Shown: positions 23,645 through 33,399, counted from the stretch's first letter. The stretch: 64,000 nt of DNA from Protula sp. h YS-2021 (GCA_949752745.1 OX457026.1:47129256-47193255), one strand, 5' to 3'. Made by a program: numbers and translations. Notes: generated by a model from the sequence alone, not told the origin.

Positions 23645-23998
23645 ATGTCGACAAGTCGTAAAATCACAGTGATGCGAAACGGCAAGGCAGTGACGCTAAC
23701 GACTGAGTGTTATAAGTGTTGGGTATGGTTGGAGTACCCAGGTCAACCACACAACTGCCCGGTGCACCACAATGCACCACGACATTACTGCTGCAAAACT
23801 TGCGGTGGACTGCTCTGGTACAAGTTTACTGCGAGATTGCCAGGACCGGAGCCATGCACGGACTGCTGGTGGTGTGGAGCAACGCTTAAAAACTTTGGCT
23901 ACTATAACTTCCATCCGTTCAAGTGCTCGCGACGACCGTTCTCCATGGAACAGTTTTACAGATACCAGTGCGACTGTGGCAATCCAACTTGTTGGTGA
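23645..23998 (+). CDS. Cys-rich putative zinc-binding protein (117 aa)
   Basis: The start is the ATG at 23645, just after a TATA box. The small protein has repeated Cys/His pairs: CYKC, NCPVHH, YCCKTCGG, CTDCWWCG, and C-terminal CDCGNPTCW. This is a zinc-ribbon-like pattern without a family I recognise. There is no signal peptide or membrane segment. A decayed homologue is at about 59941-60200, next to the second RING gene, so the pair is inherited together. The product may bind nucleic acid or protein. Its 3' UTR carries a histone-type stem-loop 24 nt after the stop and then AATAAA near 24052. Confidence 0.7.
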   Translation: MSTSRKITVMRNGKAVTLTTECYKCWVWLEYPGQPHNCPVHHNAPRHYCCKTCGGLLWYKFTARLPGPEPCTDCWWCGATLKNFGYYNFHPFKCSRRPFSMEQFYRYQCDCGNPTCW

Positions 23999-24022
23999 AG
24001 AGCCAACTCACTAACATCTTTC

Positions 24023-24038
24023 GGCCCTTCTAAGGGCC
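24023..24038 (+). promoter_or_regulatory. Histone-mRNA-type 3' stem-loop after the Cys-rich gene
   Basis: A perfect six-base stem GGCCCT/AGGGCC with loop TCTA, beginning 25 nt after the stop codon at 23998. Loop and stem follow the histone consensus (GGYYCU, UYUM, AGRRCC). A canonical poly(A) signal lies just downstream at about 24052. Confidence 0.62.
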
Positions 24039-24087
24039 ATCCTCTGCTGTGAAATAAAAACGCAAATTCTGTCTATGTATGAGTGTG

Positions 24088-24096
24088 TATAAAAGG
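24088..24096 (+). promoter_or_regulatory. TATA box of the polymerase gene
   Basis: TATAAAAGG, 63 nt before the ATG at 24159. Confidence 0.65.
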
Positions 24097-24158
24097 GGTA
24101 TGTCTGAGATTACATTTCAGCATTTCAGTTTCAGCAGTTGACGGAACAACAACCAGCT

Positions 24159-27100
24159 ATGATGAAAAGTGAAGAGCATGGGAAAGGAGCAAAGAGACAA
24201 AGGATGGAAGAAGATGACATTTGGCCATACGGTCAAGTTCAGTGTATGGAATGCAATGTGAAATTTCCATCTATGGATACTTATGAGACACATACATGCA
24301 GTAAAGCTGAGATGAAAGGAGCAAAGAGACAAAAGATGGATGAAGATGACATTTGGCCATACGGTCAAGTTCAGTGTATGGAATGCAATGTGAAATTTCC
24401 ATCTATGGATACTTATGAGACACATACATGCAGTAAAACTGAGATGAAAGGAGCAAAGAGACAAAAGATGGATGAAGATGACATTTGGCCATACGGTCAA
24501 GTTCAGTGTATGGAATGCAATGTAAAATTTCCATCTATGGATACTTATGAGGCACATGCATGCATACCAGCTGAGATGGACAATGTACCTCATGAAGAAC
24601 ACGTTTCAAAGAAACAAAAGACAGGACAAGTAGGGAGAGGTAGAAGGGTTAGTCTTGGTGAAAACGCGCAGGAAAAACGGTTTGAATCTGAGGATGGATC
24701 AGATTTACTGCTTGAAATGCGACAGCAAGAGGACCGTATCAAGACACATTTGTTGGAGACCTTAAACCATGGAATGAAATGGTACATTGTCGTGCATGCA
24801 CGTTTCAAGAAACTGACAGCAAATGATGAAGGTGTTATGGTAGAACAAGTGGATAATGCTTTATCAGCAGTCCAACATATGCAGCATACAATCCAGCAGA
24901 TATTGAGCAGGACCTGCCAGAAGCCTATAAAGAATTACTTACCAAGTTCGACGAATATGAGCGACAAGGCTCTGGCTGGGTATTGGATAACATACTGTAC
25001 ATTGAAGTACATACAGCTACGTTGATGCCTCTAGAAGCGAGTAGTTTTATTCCACTACCGAAGAAAGTGAAGAAAACAAGGGGTGTGATAAACATTAAGA
25101 ATGATGATAACAAGTGTTTCTTATGGTCAGTATTGGCTTACCTTCACCCTCTTGACAACAACCCAAATCGCGTGAATCATTACAAACCATTTGAGAAGGA
25201 ATTAAACGTAGAGGGTATGACATTTCCGACACCAATTACTGACATTCCAAAGTTTGAAAAGGAGAACGATGTAGCCCTCAACGTGTTTGGATACGAACAA
25301 GATGTAGTTGTTCCAATACAACTTAGTCGAAACGTCAGTGTCAGAGAAATCAACTTACTTCTGATTAGCAATGACAAGACGAGGCATTACTGCCTCATCA
25401 AGAATTTTAGCAGACTTATGTGTTATCGATCAAAGCATAAGGCTGCATATTTTTATTGTTTCAACTGTCTTCACGGGTTTGTACGACAAGATCTTTTAGA
25501 TAAACATCGTGAAGTGTGTGACAAGAATGGAGCACAACGTTTATCATTTCCCAAGGAACCCTTCATCAAGTTCAAGAATGTGGCTAAACAACAGCGAACA
25601 CCTTTTGTGATTTATGCAGACTTTGAATGTTTCACGCAAAAGCATGAAGAAGGAGACAAGTATCAACATCATCGTCCAAACAGCTTTGCCTATGTGGTTG
25701 TGAGCCAGTACAACACACCTGCACCAGTCGTGTATCGAGGAGACAATGCTGTGAAAGTCTTTTTAGACCATATGGTGAATGAACGTGATCGTATTGTACG
25801 TGGTTTAGAGCGACCAAAGGAAATGGTGATGACTCGTGAAGACAAAGAGAATTTCAAGAACGCTGTTGATTGCTACATTTGTCATGAATGAACCTCTAGG
25901 AGCAGATCGTGTGAGAGATCATGACCACATCAATGGCAAATATCGTGGAGCAGCGCACAATGAATGCAACTTACAATTCCGACTTAGAAAAGATCAGCAA
26001 GGGGATAAAGATTCTTTTATCATTCCCGTATTTTTCAACAATTTGCGAGGCTATGACAGTCACCTGATCATGGAGGAAATTGGGAAATTCAAAGGTGAAA
26101 CGATTACAGTCATTCCCAACACCATTGAGAAATATATTGCATTTACCCTGAGCAATCTGAAATTTACAGACAGCTTTCAGTTCATGAGTACCTCTCTAAA
26201 GAAGTTGGTATCCAACCTTGCAGCAGAAGGGAAAGATAACTTCTACAAGATGACCTCTCACATTCACGATAGTGATCAACAAGATTTGCTGCTGAGAAAG
26301 GGAGTGTACCCCTATGATTACGTGGACGAACCATCCAAGTTTGCTGAAACACAGCTACCATCAAAGGATAAGTTTTATAGTCAGCTTAGCGAAGAGGACA
26401 TTAGCGATGAGGATTATGCGCATGCACAGAAGGTGTGGGATACATTTAACTGTACCACATTTGGTGAATACCACGACCTGTACCTGAAATCAGATGTGTT
26501 ATTACTAGCTGACGTGTTTAAAAATTTTCGTCAAGTATGCCTCAACACGTATGAATTGGATCCTGCTCATTACTATACAGCACCAGGACTGTCGTGGGAT
26601 GCAATGTTGAAAGCGACAAAGGTGAAGTTGGAATTGATCAATGACATTGACATGTACCAAATGGTTGAGCAAGGCATACGTGGAGGAATATCTGTGATCA
26701 CACACAAGTATGCGAAAGCGAATAATCCCTACGTAGCAGATTACAATTCTGAGATACCAAACAACTATCTGATGTACCTCGACGCAAACAACCTGTATGG
26801 CTGGGCCATGTCACAAAGCATGCCACAAAGAGGATTTATGTGGGTGAGTGAGCCAGAATCCGTCAACTTCATGGATGTAGCTGAAGATGATGACATTGGA
26901 TTCATTTTGGAAGTGGATTTAGAATACCCACATTCAATCCATGATCGTCATAATCACTATCCAGTGGCTCCAGAACGGAAATGTGTCAAAGTTGAAGAAT
27001 TGTCAGAGTACAGTCAGAAGCTGCGGAAAGATCTAAGCATGAAAGAGAAACCCAGTGAAAAGCTCATTCCTAACTTGTCTGACAAGAAGAAATATGTACT

Positions 27101-28027
27101 TCATTACAGGAATTTACAACAGTGCGTCTCACTGGGGTTGAAAGTCACTAAAGTACATCGCGCCATCATGTTTGAACAGAGCAAATGGTTGGCAAAATAC
27201 ATTACCTTGAACACGAAAAAGAGAAAATTGGCTAAGAACCCGTTTGAGAAAGACTTCTTCAAACTGATGAACAACTCGGTGTTTGGCAAAACCATGGAAA
27301 ATGTGAGAAAGCGAATCAATGTTGAACTTGTTCACAAGGAAAAGCGGTTCAAGAAACTTGTAGCCAAACCTTCTTTCCACAAATTCAAAATTTTCAACGA
27401 AGATTTGACCGCGGTACATTTACGCAAAGTGGATTTGCTTCTGGATAAACCCATTCAAGTTGGCTTCACCATTCTTGACCTCAGCAAATTGCTTATGTTC
27501 AACTTTCATTACAACTACATCATGGTCAAGTATCCCAATGCCAAGTTGTTGTTCAGTGACACCGACAGTCTATGTTACGACATAGAAACGGAAGACATCT
27601 ACAAGGATATGCAGCAAGATGCTGACCTGTTCGACACAAGTGACTATCCGCCAGATCACTTCCTACATTCCAACGTGAACAAAAAGTGCTTGGGAAAATG
27701 AAGGATGAGACGGCAGGCGTCCCTATTGAAGAGTTTGTTGGACTCAGACCGAAAATGTACAGTTTATTGTGTGGCGGGAAAGAAAAACATACAGCTAAAG
27801 GCATCACTCGAGCTTGTCAAAGACGTATTAAACATGTGCAGTATAGAGACAGTTTGTTCAACCAAACTCAAACGATGGCTACAGGACACATTATTCGAAG
27901 TCATAGTCACCAGCTTTTCTCGGAGAAGATTAGGAAGGTAGCCCTCTCCCCATATGACGACAAGCGATATGTGCTGAATGATGCCTATTCCACTTTAGCG
28001 CATGGACATTACAAGGCTGTGGTATAA
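24159..28027 (+). pseudogene. Zinc-finger/protein-primed family B DNA polymerase, three frame breaks
   Basis: This should replicate the element by protein priming. The ATG at 24159 follows a TATA box. The N-terminus has three near-identical repeats of about 52 residues, each with a C2H2-like CMECNVKFPS...H.C unit. Next come an exonuclease motif (YADFECF near 25615), a treble-clef segment (CYIC, then DHDHINGKYRG and HNEC), Exo II NLRGYDSHLI, Exo III SDVLLLADVF, and polymerase motifs DANNLYGWAM (near 26780), NNSVFGKTMENVRKR and SDTDSLCYD (near 27560). The breaks are a single-base loss near 24858 (relative to the second copy), a four-base duplication near 25885 and a single-base shift near 27685. 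The gene may be dead, or these may be sequencing errors. Confidence 0.88.
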
Positions 28028-28031
28028 AAGG
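28023..28031 (+). promoter_or_regulatory. TATA box of the PC4-like gene, overlapping the polymerase stop
   Basis: TATAAAAGG. The TAA stop of the polymerase frame (28025-28027) lies within it. Confidence 0.6.
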
Positions 28032-28084
28032 GGGAGGTCCTCCAACGGAAGAGTTATTTGAGGTGTGAACATTTAAGTGTTAAC

Positions 28085-28441
28085 ATGGAACGTGAAAGTC
28101 GTAAGAGATCTACAACTGATATGGATACTCTTGCAGATGCAGTTAAAGACTTAAAAGTGAAAAATCCTACCACTACCATCAAGAAATTGAAAGTGGAGAC
28201 AGCACCAACATCGCAGTCGTGGGATGGAATGCTTTCTCTAGGAAATGGAAAGTATATCAAGATTATGAAACAAAGCAATGAAGGAGTGGTAAACATTCGC
28301 AAGTACCTGAGAGATGAGGGGACTGGAAAAAACCGTCCAACGAAAAAGGGAATTTTGCTGACAATACCTGAATGGAAAATGCTGAAGAAGCAAGTGAAAG
28401 AAGTGGATAAAAGGCTTCGCAGACAAGAAGACAGCTCATAA
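28085..28441 (+). CDS. PC4/Sub1-like single-stranded DNA-binding protein (118 aa)
   Basis: The start at 28085 is the first ATG after the TATA box. A Lys/Arg/Ser-rich N-terminus is followed by a complete PC4 domain at about residues 45-110. It shows YIKIMKQSNEGVVNIRKYL, then a charged loop with RPTKKGILLT, then the helix IPEWKMLKKQVKEVD. PC4 family proteins bind ssDNA and unwound promoters; here a role in replication or transcription of the element is likely. A fragment with the same C-terminus is at 58142-58290 on the minus strand of the second Polinton. Confidence 0.8.
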   Translation: MERESRKRSTTDMDTLADAVKDLKVKNPTTTIKKLKVETAPTSQSWDGMLSLGNGKYIKIMKQSNEGVVNIRKYLRDEGTGKNRPTKKGILLTIPEWKMLKKQVKEVDKRLRRQEDSS

Positions 28442-28453
28442 CAAGGTAAAAGC

Positions 28454-28825
28454 ATGAATGCACTCATGCTGAACGGTGGTGCTTACCTTACTGTAAATGA
28501 TAGGAATGAAGTGATACTAGATTCTCAGAGAAATTATCATCGGTTTAAACCTGAAGTGTGGAAAGACTTTAAAAACATACCACTTGAACCTGGGTTTAAA
28601 CGTAGACTTGAAAATAAAGTGGAAGTGACGGTGGCTGAATATGATTCTAACATACGTGTAGAAATCTGTAGAAATCTTTTACAGGATTATCCAGAGGATT
28701 ATAAGGGAGTTGTGCCAGATACACCATATACAGATTTGATCCTCTTTGATATCAAGAACTGGCGCGCAGTCTTACGATTCCTAGAAGTGATGCAACATCC
28801 ACTCTTCACCATCTTGCGAGCATAA
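28454..28825 (+). CDS. Putative PC4-related protein (123 aa)
   Basis: The ATG at 28454 lies 13 nt after the PC4 gene stop. The protein has beta-like segments (AYLTVNDRNEVILD, VEVTVAEYDSNIRVEI) and ends with LILFDIKNWRAVLRFLEVM. This resembles the strand-to-helix end of the PC4 domain upstream (ILLTIPEWKMLKKQ). The resemblance is by eye and could be convergent. Function is unknown; a DNA-binding paralogue is the best guess. No TATA box of its own was seen, so it may share the PC4 transcript. Confidence 0.6.
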   Translation: MNALMLNGGAYLTVNDRNEVILDSQRNYHRFKPEVWKDFKNIPLEPGFKRRLENKVEVTVAEYDSNIRVEICRNLLQDYPEDYKGVVPDTPYTDLILFDIKNWRAVLRFLEVMQHPLFTILRA

Positions 28826-28880
28826 AAAACGTCTTTGCAGACAAGGAGACAGCTCATAGTTCATCTGACTGTTGAACGAG

Positions 28881-29222
28881 ATGGAAGACTTTTTATCGGA
28901 ATATGAACCCATTACGCATGGATTCTCATATCTGAGAAACGTATATGATGACATCGTGCTAAAACATTTTGGAAAGTATATCATTCTATCAACTGACGAA
29001 CAATCTGTGTTGAAAGACCATCTAGAGAAGCTGAGGATACCTGGCTTTCTCCTGAAACTCTCAGAGGATTTAGAAGTGCGTGTGACTGAGAACTATTTAG
29101 ACGTGTTTGTACGATTTCGCCAATATGACGAGCTTACAGAATGCTACGACTACATCACCCTCAACACAGTGGAATGGCACGCTCTGTTACAAGCATTGGA
29201 TTGGAAAGAACCTGACGCTTGA
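28881..29222 (+). CDS. Putative PC4-related protein (113 aa)
   Basis: The ATG at 28881 gives a small acidic protein. It has beta-like stretches (GFLLKLSEDLEVRVTENYLD, VFVRFRQY) and the terminal element YITLNTVEWHALLQALD, again like the last strand and helix of PC4. The start overlaps no upstream gene, and the next gene begins 17 nt after the stop. Function is unknown. Confidence 0.6.
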   Translation: MEDFLSEYEPITHGFSYLRNVYDDIVLKHFGKYIILSTDEQSVLKDHLEKLRIPGFLLKLSEDLEVRVTENYLDVFVRFRQYDELTECYDYITLNTVEWHALLQALDWKEPDA

Positions 29223-29238
29223 ATTCAAAGAGGAAGGA

Positions 29239-29505
29239 ATGCAACTCATGCGAGGCACCAAGTCCATTGAACTGACGCATCCCATGTGTGTTATGGTGAT
29301 GAAAATTGACATGAATGATCATGGATATGAACTGAAACTGTCTGAACATGAAGATGTTAAAATAATAAAGTTTGGTAGTGGACAGTGTTATGCTAGTTTT
29401 CATAGCATTTACAAACGTGGGTGTAATGTCTATGATACATATATTAATTTAGATTGGTATGAATGGCATGTGTTTATTGATGTATTGAATGTATTTGTAA
29501 AATAA
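29239..29505 (+). CDS. Putative PC4-related protein (88 aa)
   Basis: The frame is open from further upstream, but the first sensible ATG is at 29239, just after the previous stop. The protein has GYELKLSEHEDVKIIKFG and ends TYINLDWYEWHVFIDVLNVF, the third ORF in a row with this strand-W-helix ending. The stop is followed by AATAAA near 29533, which probably ends the whole plus-strand transcript. Confidence 0.58.
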   Translation: MQLMRGTKSIELTHPMCVMVMKIDMNDHGYELKLSEHEDVKIIKFGSGQCYASFHSIYKRGCNVYDTYINLDWYEWHVFIDVLNVFVK

Positions 29506-29637
29506 TTGTGAAATGTAAATAATGTATAACACAATAAAAAAAGAATGTTGTATAAAACTGTCTTGTTTATTTACAATATTCATAATACAATTCACAATTA
29601 CCAACAACTTAACTAATGCAACTTAACTAATACAACA
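29506..29637. terminator. Convergent polyadenylation region
   Basis: The plus-strand cluster ends with AATAAA near 29533. The minus-strand cluster reads into TTTATT (AATAAA on its strand) near 29567. The two signals overlap in a short AT-rich space. Confidence 0.5.
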
Positions 29638-30075
29638 TCAATAAAATAATGGTTTATAATGTCTATATACAAAATCCTTTACAACAAAATCACCATCACT
29701 TCTTCTTAATACATCAATGATTTCAAAAGGACTATGTCCTCGAGCTCTTTGAATTATATAATACACACAATAAAATCCACATGTAGAGGATATCGGTGTT
29801 TGTAATGGAACTGAATTATAAATGAAATTAAACTTTCAAAACTTATTCAAAGGACTGTCTATAGGTAAAAGTCCATAAGAGTCAAAATATTCTGCAGGGT
29901 CTTCGTCATAATATACTGCCACCCAATGCTCTCCTGGCTCATCATGATCGTCTGTGTTGATGACGTAGGCACCGCGTTGTAAAGATGGTAACTGGTCCAT
30001 GGCAAACACACCTTGAAACAAGTCTTTTGTCGTGGCATCATGGGATAGGATGGCTTCTATCTGCTTCGTGTTCAT
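29638..30075 (-). pseudogene. Adenovirus-type (Ulp1-like) maturation cysteine protease, in-frame stop
   Basis: The gene would cleave capsid precursors. The N-terminal 79 codons contain the catalytic His in EHWVAVYYDED and the acidic partner in EYFDSYG. An in-frame TGA sits at 29838-29836. The same frame then continues for 65 codons with the catalytic Cys in STCGFYCVYY and a C-terminal domain. The second Polinton also has a stop at this exact place (TAA) plus a one-base shift. The ATG at 30075 overlaps the capsid gene stop as ATGA. The stop could be a shared inactivating change, readthrough, or an error; I cannot decide. Confidence 0.82.
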
Positions 30076-31445
30076 GACTGGTAGTCGAATTGAATGCTAC
30101 GATTTGCACTTATTTCAACAATGTTATCAAATTCAGCATACACTATAACATTAACTGTATTTTGCAAGGCACCAGCAAAATTCATTTCTAGTCTCAAATT
30201 CCCATGTTTGATAAGGGCATAATGATCAGCACCATCATAATCAGGTGTTAAGTCAAAAGAAAACAAAGAATAACCTCTAGGCCAATCTTCCCGTTTTATA
30301 ATGGAACTTTTCTCGCCATCCAATCTGTCAAAAGATTTGTAAAGAGTTTCAAAAGCATCAAGATATTTGCCTTGATTTATATCAAGCTTGAGAGGTTTGG
30401 ATAGGACTGGTTCACCATCAGAGTAAAGCTGCATAAAGTTAAGATTAAAATGTTCAAAATTGTATGGATTTCTCAATACTGTTCCAGCAAAGGATTCATT
30501 ATGAACCATTCCAATGATAATACGTTTTGGTAATTGGCCTAAAAAGATGCTATCTTTCACAAAAGATTGAAATCCAGTTGGAATAGCTAAAACTTTACAT
30601 TCTTTTCTATTAACAATAAACTTAGCAGGACTTTTCATCAATGCATCTGCATGTCCCAACTGAATACCTGGACTAACCCTCACTTTGCGAATGGTTAAAA
30701 ACGCTTCTCTCACTTCTACTTTAAAACCATTATTTGCAGCCATTAATACATATCCATCGTTTTGTCTATGTAAACGTAATTTCATACTAACACCATTGGG
30801 AAGATAACGATCCTGCTCAAACAAATCTACCCTTAAACCGCCTGTAAGCATAAACTCACGGCTTAGACGTGTATACAAATAGCGATTATGTAAACCATTA
30901 TTTCCTGTTTCAGCTATATCACCACCTTCAATATTTACATGAAAACCTGATACATATCTTTCATGATTAGGTCTTTTCACCTCATGAGTATTCATTGACC
31001 CGGCAGTATCTTTAAAGATGAGACGCATAGAGCGCTCAGAATGGAGACTTTCTTCCGAGTCATGAATGAGATGAGATATGATGCTGGTATAACCATGGGT
31101 ATTGTTACTATGTGATATCAAACGATCATTTAGAAATAATTCAATATTGGACCATAACCCATTAAACAAATCATTGATACATGGCACGTTATCATCTACA
31201 CCACACAGTGTTCCATCAGCCTTTACAATGCGACATACAATATGGAGTTTACTGTTCTTTAAATCTAGATATTCTTCTGTACTCGCAGGAATGTAGAATT
31301 CTATTGGAGCACCCTCTCTAATGGTAGTCATTGGTTGATAGTCTTCATTATAACTTTTTTCTACAGCAGTTTGCGTTTGTGGTATGTGAAACCATTCTAA
31401 TGGAGAAAGGCTACATTCACAAGAATGATTATGAATTAAAGACAT
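30072..31445 (-). CDS. Major capsid protein, double-jelly-roll type (PY-like, 457 aa)
   Basis: An uninterrupted 457-codon frame from the ATG at 31445. It matches from memory the Polinton PY family, shown in the literature to be a double-jelly-roll capsid protein. Recognisable parts are PIEFYIPASTEEYLDLKNSK (beta strands after a short N-terminus), NDLFNGLWSNIELFLND, and SHLIHDSEES. The length is typical. It sits two bases after the basic pVI-like gene and overlaps the protease start by four bases. The second copy (56198-57543) is similar along its length but broken. This is one of the few intact genes in the late cluster. Confidence 0.85.
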   Translation of the reverse strand: MSLIHNHSCECSLSPLEWFHIPQTQTAVEKSYNEDYQPMTTIREGAPIEFYIPASTEEYLDLKNSKLHIVCRIVKADGTLCGVDDNVPCINDLFNGLWSNIELFLNDRLISHSNNTHGYTSIISHLIHDSEESLHSERSMRLIFKDTAGSMNTHEVKRPNHERYVSGFHVNIEGGDIAETGNNGLHNRYLYTRLSREFMLTGGLRVDLFEQDRYLPNGVSMKLRLHRQNDGYVLMAANNGFKVEVREAFLTIRKVRVSPGIQLGHADALMKSPAKFIVNRKECKVLAIPTGFQSFVKDSIFLGQLPKRIIIGMVHNESFAGTVLRNPYNFEHFNLNFMQLYSDGEPVLSKPLKLDINQGKYLDAFETLYKSFDRLDGEKSSIIKREDWPRGYSLFSFDLTPDYDGADHYALIKHGNLRLEMNFAGALQNTVNVIVYAEFDNIVEISANRSIQFDYQS

Positions 31446-31447
31446 GA

Positions 31448-31797
31448 TTAAAAAATATCTTTCTTATGTTTTTTTGATGTTATCCGTTTAGCTGCCTTTC
31501 GCCTTCTGACCCGTTTTGCTCGTTTCGGTCTCTTTTGTCCTCGTAACCCACCACCAAACATACGTTGTGCTACTCGACCTGTAACATCTTTCGCGATATC
31601 TTTTGCAGCCCTTTTAAGATGTGGTGCAACGATTTTAGCCCCTGTCTTAAGCAGTGGAATAGCTTTTCGAGCCAATGATCCCAGTATTGAACCAATCCAT
31701 ATTGTATTCGCGCTCCTTTAAATCCTGGTAATTCTCCACCCACTTGACGAAGAAAATGGTTGCGATAAATAGATGGATTGTGTGTGTATGCTTTCAT
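31448..31797 (-). pseudogene. Basic pVI/pX-like minor virion protein, frame break
   Basis: The ATG at 31797 starts a frame with QVGGELPGFKGARIQYG, containing a GG site of the kind cut by adenovirus-type proteases. Near 31700 the frame shifts by one base. The second frame then gives a hydrophobic/amphipathic helix (ARKAIPLLKTGAKIVAP) and a strongly basic tail (RPKRAKRVRRRKAAKR). A virion-internal DNA- or membrane-binding protein fits. The second copy keeps the same GG site and a Gly-rich run at the break. The start overlaps the minor capsid stop as ATGA. Confidence 0.68.
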
Positions 31798-32560
31798 AAT
31801 GCTATTGGTCGAAAATGAAGTTTACAGATCACCTTTCCAGTTTGAAATGGAACATTATGGCCTGTGTCGTCCTTAATATTCATTTCTATCACGTCAAATT
31901 TGGATGTGTTTACAGGAACATAATGAGGTTCTCCATAAGTTTTCATGATAATGTCTCCATCATGTCCTTGTATTCCAACAGAACGTAGCAAAGGAACATA
32001 ATAATCACCAACAACTTGTGGCTCACAAATACTACAGTACACATAAAGTGTATAAAATCCCTGTTTCACATCGGCTTTATTTTCAGCTGTGCACGTTTCA
32101 GTATACCATTGATCTGGGATAAATCCTAAAATCTCAGCTAATCCAGTGGAGAATGACACTTCAAACCCGTAATTTAGAAATAGAAAAAAACACGTCGTCT
32201 AATTTTATCATACTTTATCTGAATAGCTTCTTTAAGGTCATCTTTCATAGAATTAGTTGCTTCTTTATTGACTGCCTGACATATCTCTTGTATGGATCGG
32301 TAGTAACCATAAGGAATATTGATTGTGTCAAGAACAACATTATTCAGTGGTTGTTGTCGATACTGAATAGAATAGTCCATTCCATGTCTCATGGTTGTCC
32401 ATGTATGTGGATATTGAATTTCAGCTAAAGCCACTTCATATTTTCCGTTCAGATAGATGGTTCGAGGCATACGAATTTGATAATTCGAAGTCTTGTTGTT
32501 GGGATAATAGTTCATACTAGCATTGCTGGGTAAAGTAATGTAAAAACTTGTTGACTCCAT
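31794..32560 (-). pseudogene. Minor capsid (penton-like, PX-type) protein, frame broken
   Basis: The N-terminal frame (32560-32174, 128 aa) starts at ATG with SFYITLPSNASMNYYPNN and YEVALAEIQYPHTW. This is typical of Polinton PX proteins, described as single-jelly-roll penton proteins. The C-terminal frame (to 31794) has LGFIPDQWY and ends in a beta-rich part. Between about 32155 and 32185 the frame changes, probably through two one-base insertions, one in a T-run. The gene is absent from the second Polinton because of a deletion. Confidence 0.75.
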
Positions 32561-32614
32561 GGTAGCTAAATCGTTTATGTGATGTAGATAGACTAGATGT
32601 GTATATACATTACT

Positions 32615-32824
32615 TCATGTTTGACACTCTTCATCCTCACTTTCTACATTGCTGTCTACATTATTGTCTAAATTGCTATCTACATGATCTAAATTGGTAT
32701 CTACTACTTCTCCCTGACAACAAGCACTAACACACCTAATTTTTACAGGAATAGTATTTTTATTTCCATTTTCTTTACAACAACAACACCATAGCTCTTT
32801 AATCCATGTTAAAAAGTTTCCCAT
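32615..32824 (-). CDS. Small protein with MG/CCCC N-terminus and acidic repeat tail (69 aa)
   Basis: The ATG at 32824 gives MGNFLTW, a plausible N-myristoylation signal, followed by four adjacent cysteines (WCCCC) that could be palmitoylated. The C-terminal half is acidic with short repeats of the form DSNLDNNVDSNVE. No family was recognised. The arrangement suggests a small membrane-anchored protein. It overlaps the stop of the upstream gene by 16 nt. The second copy lacks most of it. Confidence 0.55.
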   Translation of the reverse strand: MGNFLTWIKELWCCCCKENGNKNTIPVKIRCVSACCQGEVVDTNLDHVDSNLDNNVDSNVESEDEECQT

Positions 32825-33399
32825 CCTTCTGGAAACAATCTTTGTTGACGTTGTTGTTGCTCTTTTGTAATATCTTCACGAGTTGTCTTTTTGCCAAAAA
32901 CAGTTTTTGGAATATTAGCGTCTACAATTTCCTCAATAAACTGCTTCCAACCACGCGGTGGTTCTCGTCGTTCTTTTCTTTTTGTAGCAACCAATGCTTC
33001 TTTCAACAAATAAATAATGTTAGAATTTGTAATGACAGTACCTGTTTTTAAAACAAGTTCATTTTTATCTGTCCATCTAGTACCATATTTCTTAAGTTCT
33101 GCCAGAAGTTGTGTTAGTTTTACATGATAAATAGGTTGAAAATGGTTTAGAAACTGTTGAGACTTTTCTGATTTTTCTGCATTAGATACTGTAACAGACT
33201 TTTGTCGTTGTTGTTGTGATTGAATTGTTCGTAATTGACGTCCAAGCACTTGAGACATTTCTATTGCTTTTTCACGAGTTCGTTTCCCACGTAAAAGTTT
33301 ATTCACTTTCGTTTTGATTTCAACATCTTTTCCCTTCTTTTCTAACAACATTTTATATTCATATTCAGGAATGAGAACCATTTTCAAAGTATGTTTCAT
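32809..33399 (-). CDS. Polinton conserved protein, coiled-coil rich (196 aa)
   Basis: The ATG at 33399 overlaps the preceding stop as ATGA. The protein begins MVLIPEYEYKMLL after a short lead and continues with a Lys/Arg/Gln-rich, probably coiled-coil region (residues about 30-75). A folded-looking C-terminus carries GTRWTDKNELVL. Proteins with this N-terminal IPxxxYxxLL pattern are common beside Polinton capsid genes, from memory, but have no established function. The second copy (55298-55853) has a tandem duplication of about 80 bp inside it. Confidence 0.65.
   Translation of the reverse strand: MKHTLKMVLIPEYEYKMLLEKKGKDVEIKTKVNKLLRGKRTREKAIEMSQVLGRQLRTIQSQQQRQKSVTVSNAEKSEKSQQFLNHFQPIYHVKLTQLLAELKKYGTRWTDKNELVLKTGTVITNSNIIYLLKEALVATKRKERREPPRGWKQFIEEIVDANIPKTVFGKKTTREDITKEQQQRQQRLFPEGWETF

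Noticed and set aside
24117..24602. 161-codon open frame opposite the PolB zinc-finger repeats
   Set aside because: It is the antisense shadow of the three DNA repeats; the sense strand has recognisable C2H2 motifs.
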